Below, one piece after another: positions 6,256-7,995 of a stretch of 7,995 bases of DNA (position 1 is its first letter; each line of letters starts with the position of its first letter). This DNA is from Thermodesulfobacteriota bacterium (GTDB taxonomy: Bacteria > Desulfobacterota > DSM-4660 > Desulfatiglandales > HGW-15), in NCBI GenBank assembly GCA_025454125.1, contig JALOPA010000147.1, positions 1 through 7,995 of the forward strand, written 5' to 3'. The position numbers were made by a program, and so were the translations under genes. Under the pieces are notes generated by a model. The model saw only the letters and a list, made by a program, of their open reading frames with translations, searched no databases and was not told where the DNA came from.

Positions 6256-7596
6256 GTGTCATCTCAGAAACATCTTATTAACTCGGACCTTAAAGGGGCG
6301 TTTCCCCTGGCGGTTAAGGGCGAAGGCGTCTACCTCTATGATAGAGATGGGAAGCGTTACCTAGACGGTTGCGGGGGCGCGCTGGTAGCTACCTTTGGGC
6401 ATGGAGTGTCTGACATCGCTCAAGCCATGACCGCTCAGGCTGAGAGCCTCGCCTATGTCTACCGATTCCATTTTTCCTCCCCAGTCGCCGAGGAGTTGGC
6501 AGCCCGGTTCTGCCACCTGACTAAGGTGCCCATGGGCATGGCCTTTTTCACTAACTCCGGTTCTGAAGCTACGGAGATGGCGGTGAAACTGGCTCGGATC
6601 CGTCATCTGGCCGCCGGGGAAAAAAGCCGCTACAAAATCATCTCCCGCTGGCAGAGCTATCACGGCATCACGATGGGGGCCCTATCCTGGTCTGGATTTA
6701 CCGGCCGGCGGGCCGATTATGAACCTTATCTCCTGAGCTGTGTCCACATCCCTCCGGCCTATTGTTATCGGTGCTGGTTCCGACGCGAACCGGACACCTG
6801 CGGCTTGGAATGCGCCCACTCTCTTGAGGATGCAATCCTCACAGAAGGCGCGGAGACAGTCGCCGCCTTCATCGCCGAGCCCATCGCGGGATCGGCCCTG
6901 GCGGCAGCTTGCCCACCGGCCGAATATTTCCGCGTTGTCCGCAGCATCTGCGATCGTCACGGAGTATTGTTCATCGCGGAAGAAGTCATGACAGGGGCCG
7001 GAAGGACCGGGGGGTCATTCTTCGCTAGCGATCATTTCCCGGGCCGACCCGACATCATCGTCTTCGGGAAAGGAGTGGGCGGTGGTTATTATCCCCTGGC
7101 CGGAGTCCTGATCAGCCGAGATGCAGCCGAAACCCTGACTGCCGGTATTGGGGTTTTCACTGCCGGCCAATCCCACTCTGGCCATCCGGTTGGAATGGCC
7201 GCCGGCCTGGCCGCCTTGAACTATATGGACAAGCACAAACTCCTCGCCCGAGCAGCGGAGAATGGGGAATATTTGGGACAACGTCTAAAGGATCTTGAAG
7301 CTCACTCAATGGTAGGCGACGTGCGTGGCAGGGGTCTGATGTGGGGGCTGGAATTTGTTCAGGATAAAGAGACCAAGAGAACCTTTGATCCGGCCCGGAA
7401 ACTCCACCTGGAGGTCTACGAAGCAGGGAAGAAGCTTGGTCTCATCCTCCTTCCATCAGGCGGCTGCGATCGTGGTCATGCCGGTGACATGGCGCTCATA
7501 GGCCCGCCGTTGATCATCACTCGAGAACAGATCGATGAAATGGTGGAGATCCTTGAGAGGGCTCTAACCGAGGTGGAGAAAGGAGCCTCCCCATAG
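6256..7596 (+). CDS. Class III PLP-dependent aminotransferase
   Basis: A fold-type I, class III (omega/ornithine-type) aminotransferase, which moves an amino group from an amine or omega-amino acid to a keto acid using pyridoxal phosphate. The open frame extends to a GTG at 6175, but the GTG at 6256 is preferred: AAGGA (6243-6247) precedes it and the family alignment begins just here, giving 446 residues, the usual size. In that numbering: GEGVYLYDRDGKRYLDG near the N-terminus, FFTNSGSEATE (97-107, phosphate binding), YHG (135-137, ring stacking), a Cys cluster CYRC...CGLEC (170-186) seen in some members, EPIAG (208-212), FIAEEVMTGAGRTGG (239-253) and FGKGVGGGYYPLAG (270-283) with PLP lysine Lys272. 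The residue that contacts the pyridine nitrogen, normally Asp in IADEV, is Glu242 here. It lies 185 bases past the response regulator (from GTG 6256) and may be a separate unit. Substrate unknown. Confidence 0.9.
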   Translation: MSSQKHLINSDLKGAFPLAVKGEGVYLYDRDGKRYLDGCGGALVATFGHGVSDIAQAMTAQAESLAYVYRFHFSSPVAEELAARFCHLTKVPMGMAFFTNSGSEATEMAVKLARIRHLAAGEKSRYKIISRWQSYHGITMGALSWSGFTGRRADYEPYLLSCVHIPPAYCYRCWFRREPDTCGLECAHSLEDAILTEGAETVAAFIAEPIAGSALAAACPPAEYFRVVRSICDRHGVLFIAEEVMTGAGRTGGSFFASDHFPGRPDIIVFGKGVGGGYYPLAGVLISRDAAETLTAGIGVFTAGQSHSGHPVGMAAGLAALNYMDKHKLLARAAENGEYLGQRLKDLEAHSMVGDVRGRGLMWGLEFVQDKETKRTFDPARKLHLEVYEAGKKLGLILLPSGGCDRGHAGDMALIGPPLIITREQIDEMVEILERALTEVEKGASP

Positions 7597-7752
7597 GTGC
7601 TTCTAATATCTCCAAGTCCGGGGTACCCTGTCCGGCTGGGAGTGGATTTCGCCTGACCTTTGAGAAGATCTCCAGAAAGTTGCCCCTGCGCCTTTTTCTC
7701 ACAGCTCACCCCCGTCGCCATCCCTTTTTATGATCGAAACGCCTCGCGCGCT

Positions 7753-7770
7753 GCCCCACGGGTCTGGGGC
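7753..7770. repeat. GC-rich hairpin in the downstream non-coding region
   Basis: GCCCCA (7753-7758) and TGGGGC (7765-7770) form a perfect 6-bp stem with a 6-base loop. No U-tract follows, so it is not a classical intrinsic terminator; it stands just outside the larger palindromic element. Confidence 0.4.
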
Positions 7771-7781
7771 GATCCAGTCTA

Positions 7782-7907
7782 TTGACCCTTCGACAGTGTT
7801 CAAGCCCCCTCAGGGTCAACCCTGAGCATCCCCTGTGGCCCGTCCGACCTAGTCCCGCCAAAGGCGGGAAGGAGCATGGAGGCGCGTGGGGTAGCCGAAG
7901 GGTTGAC
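7782..7907. repeat. Nested palindromic element (REP/MITE-like) in the 399-base non-coding 3' region
   Basis: TTGACCCTTCG (7782-7792) can pair with CGAAGGGTTGA (7896-7906) through 11 positions including two G-T wobbles. Inside it, CTCAGGGT (7809-7816) and ACCCTGAG (7819-7826) form an 8-bp palindrome with a 2-base centre. TCCCGCC (7853-7859) and GGCGGGA (7863-7869) form a 7-bp hairpin with loop AAA, and GTCAACCCT (7815-7823) is an exact complement of AGGGTTGAC (7899-7907), so alternative folds compete. The CCCTTCGACA plus CTCAGGG pieces recall dispersed intergenic repeats seen in many bacterial genomes. It has no coding frame and no visible target-site duplication. The rest of 7597-7995 holds no supportable gene. 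Confidence 0.6.
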
Positions 7908-7932
7908 TTTCCCTCAACCGAGGCAGTATAAA
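7903..7932 (+). promoter_or_regulatory. Candidate sigma70-type promoter reading out of the window
   Basis: TTGACT (7903-7908) and TATAAA (7927-7932) each match the -35 and -10 consensus at five of six positions with an 18-base spacer. The -35 box overlaps the right arm of the palindromic element, so the hairpin could affect its use. The region after it is AT-rich, as expected before a gene starting beyond 7995. Confidence 0.45.
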
Positions 7933-7995
7933 AAGGCCAAAAAGAGAATCTTCAGGTCATTCTGGTTTTAGGGAATGTTTTTTATCAACTTTCAT

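Noticed and set aside
7621..7628. GGGTACCC palindrome after the aminotransferase as a terminator
   Set aside because: It is a loop-less 8-base palindrome with no following T-run; probably chance.
7597..7995. CRISPR array, tRNA or insertion-sequence end in the downstream non-coding region
   Set aside because: There is no regularly spaced repeat, no cloverleaf with an anticodon arm that I could trace, and no transposase fragment.

Overview
The window reads as a stretch of chromosome from an anaerobic, probably uncultured bacterium of the Desulfobacterota type. This is inferred from the style of the acyl-CoA genes, strong GGGAGG ribosome-binding sites, moderately high G+C and the stand-alone receiver protein; no marker gene is present. 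All supported genes lie on the plus strand.

Layout: (1) 2-592, the C-terminal part of an amidohydrolase-2 type metal hydrolase/decarboxylase whose start is outside the window. (2) 657-2284, an acyl-CoA synthetase (ANL superfamily) broken into two reading frames by an apparent small deletion at about 2016-2018. (3) 2377-3165, a crotonase (enoyl-CoA hydratase) with both catalytic glutamates. (4) 3330-4526, a thiolase-fold protein of the SCP-x/lipid-transfer class whose nucleophilic cysteine is replaced by glycine. (5) 4543-5538, its probable partner, a DUF35 zinc-ribbon/OB-fold protein fused to a C-terminal SCP2-like lipid-binding domain. (6) 5573-6070, a single-domain response regulator with a shortened loop after the phospho-acceptor and a Trp/Tyr-rich tail. 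(7) 6256-7596, a class III PLP aminotransferase, probably a separate unit. (8) 7597-7995, non-coding DNA with several nested palindromes and a good sigma70-type promoter pointing out of the window.

Genes 1-6 are co-directional with short gaps and look like one operon for activating and breaking down a hydrophobic or aromatic/alicyclic carboxylic acid: CoA ligation, hydration of an enoyl-CoA, then carbon-carbon cleavage by a thiolase-like/DUF35 complex. No 3-hydroxyacyl-CoA dehydrogenase is visible and the thiolase-like subunit lacks its nucleophilic cysteine. The most interesting reading is therefore that the hydrated CoA ester is cleaved directly by a retro-aldol reaction, as in the Ltp2/DUF35 aldolases of bacterial steroid side-chain degradation, with an SCP2 domain on the DUF35 subunit holding the substrate. 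This is inference from sequence; the substrate is unknown.
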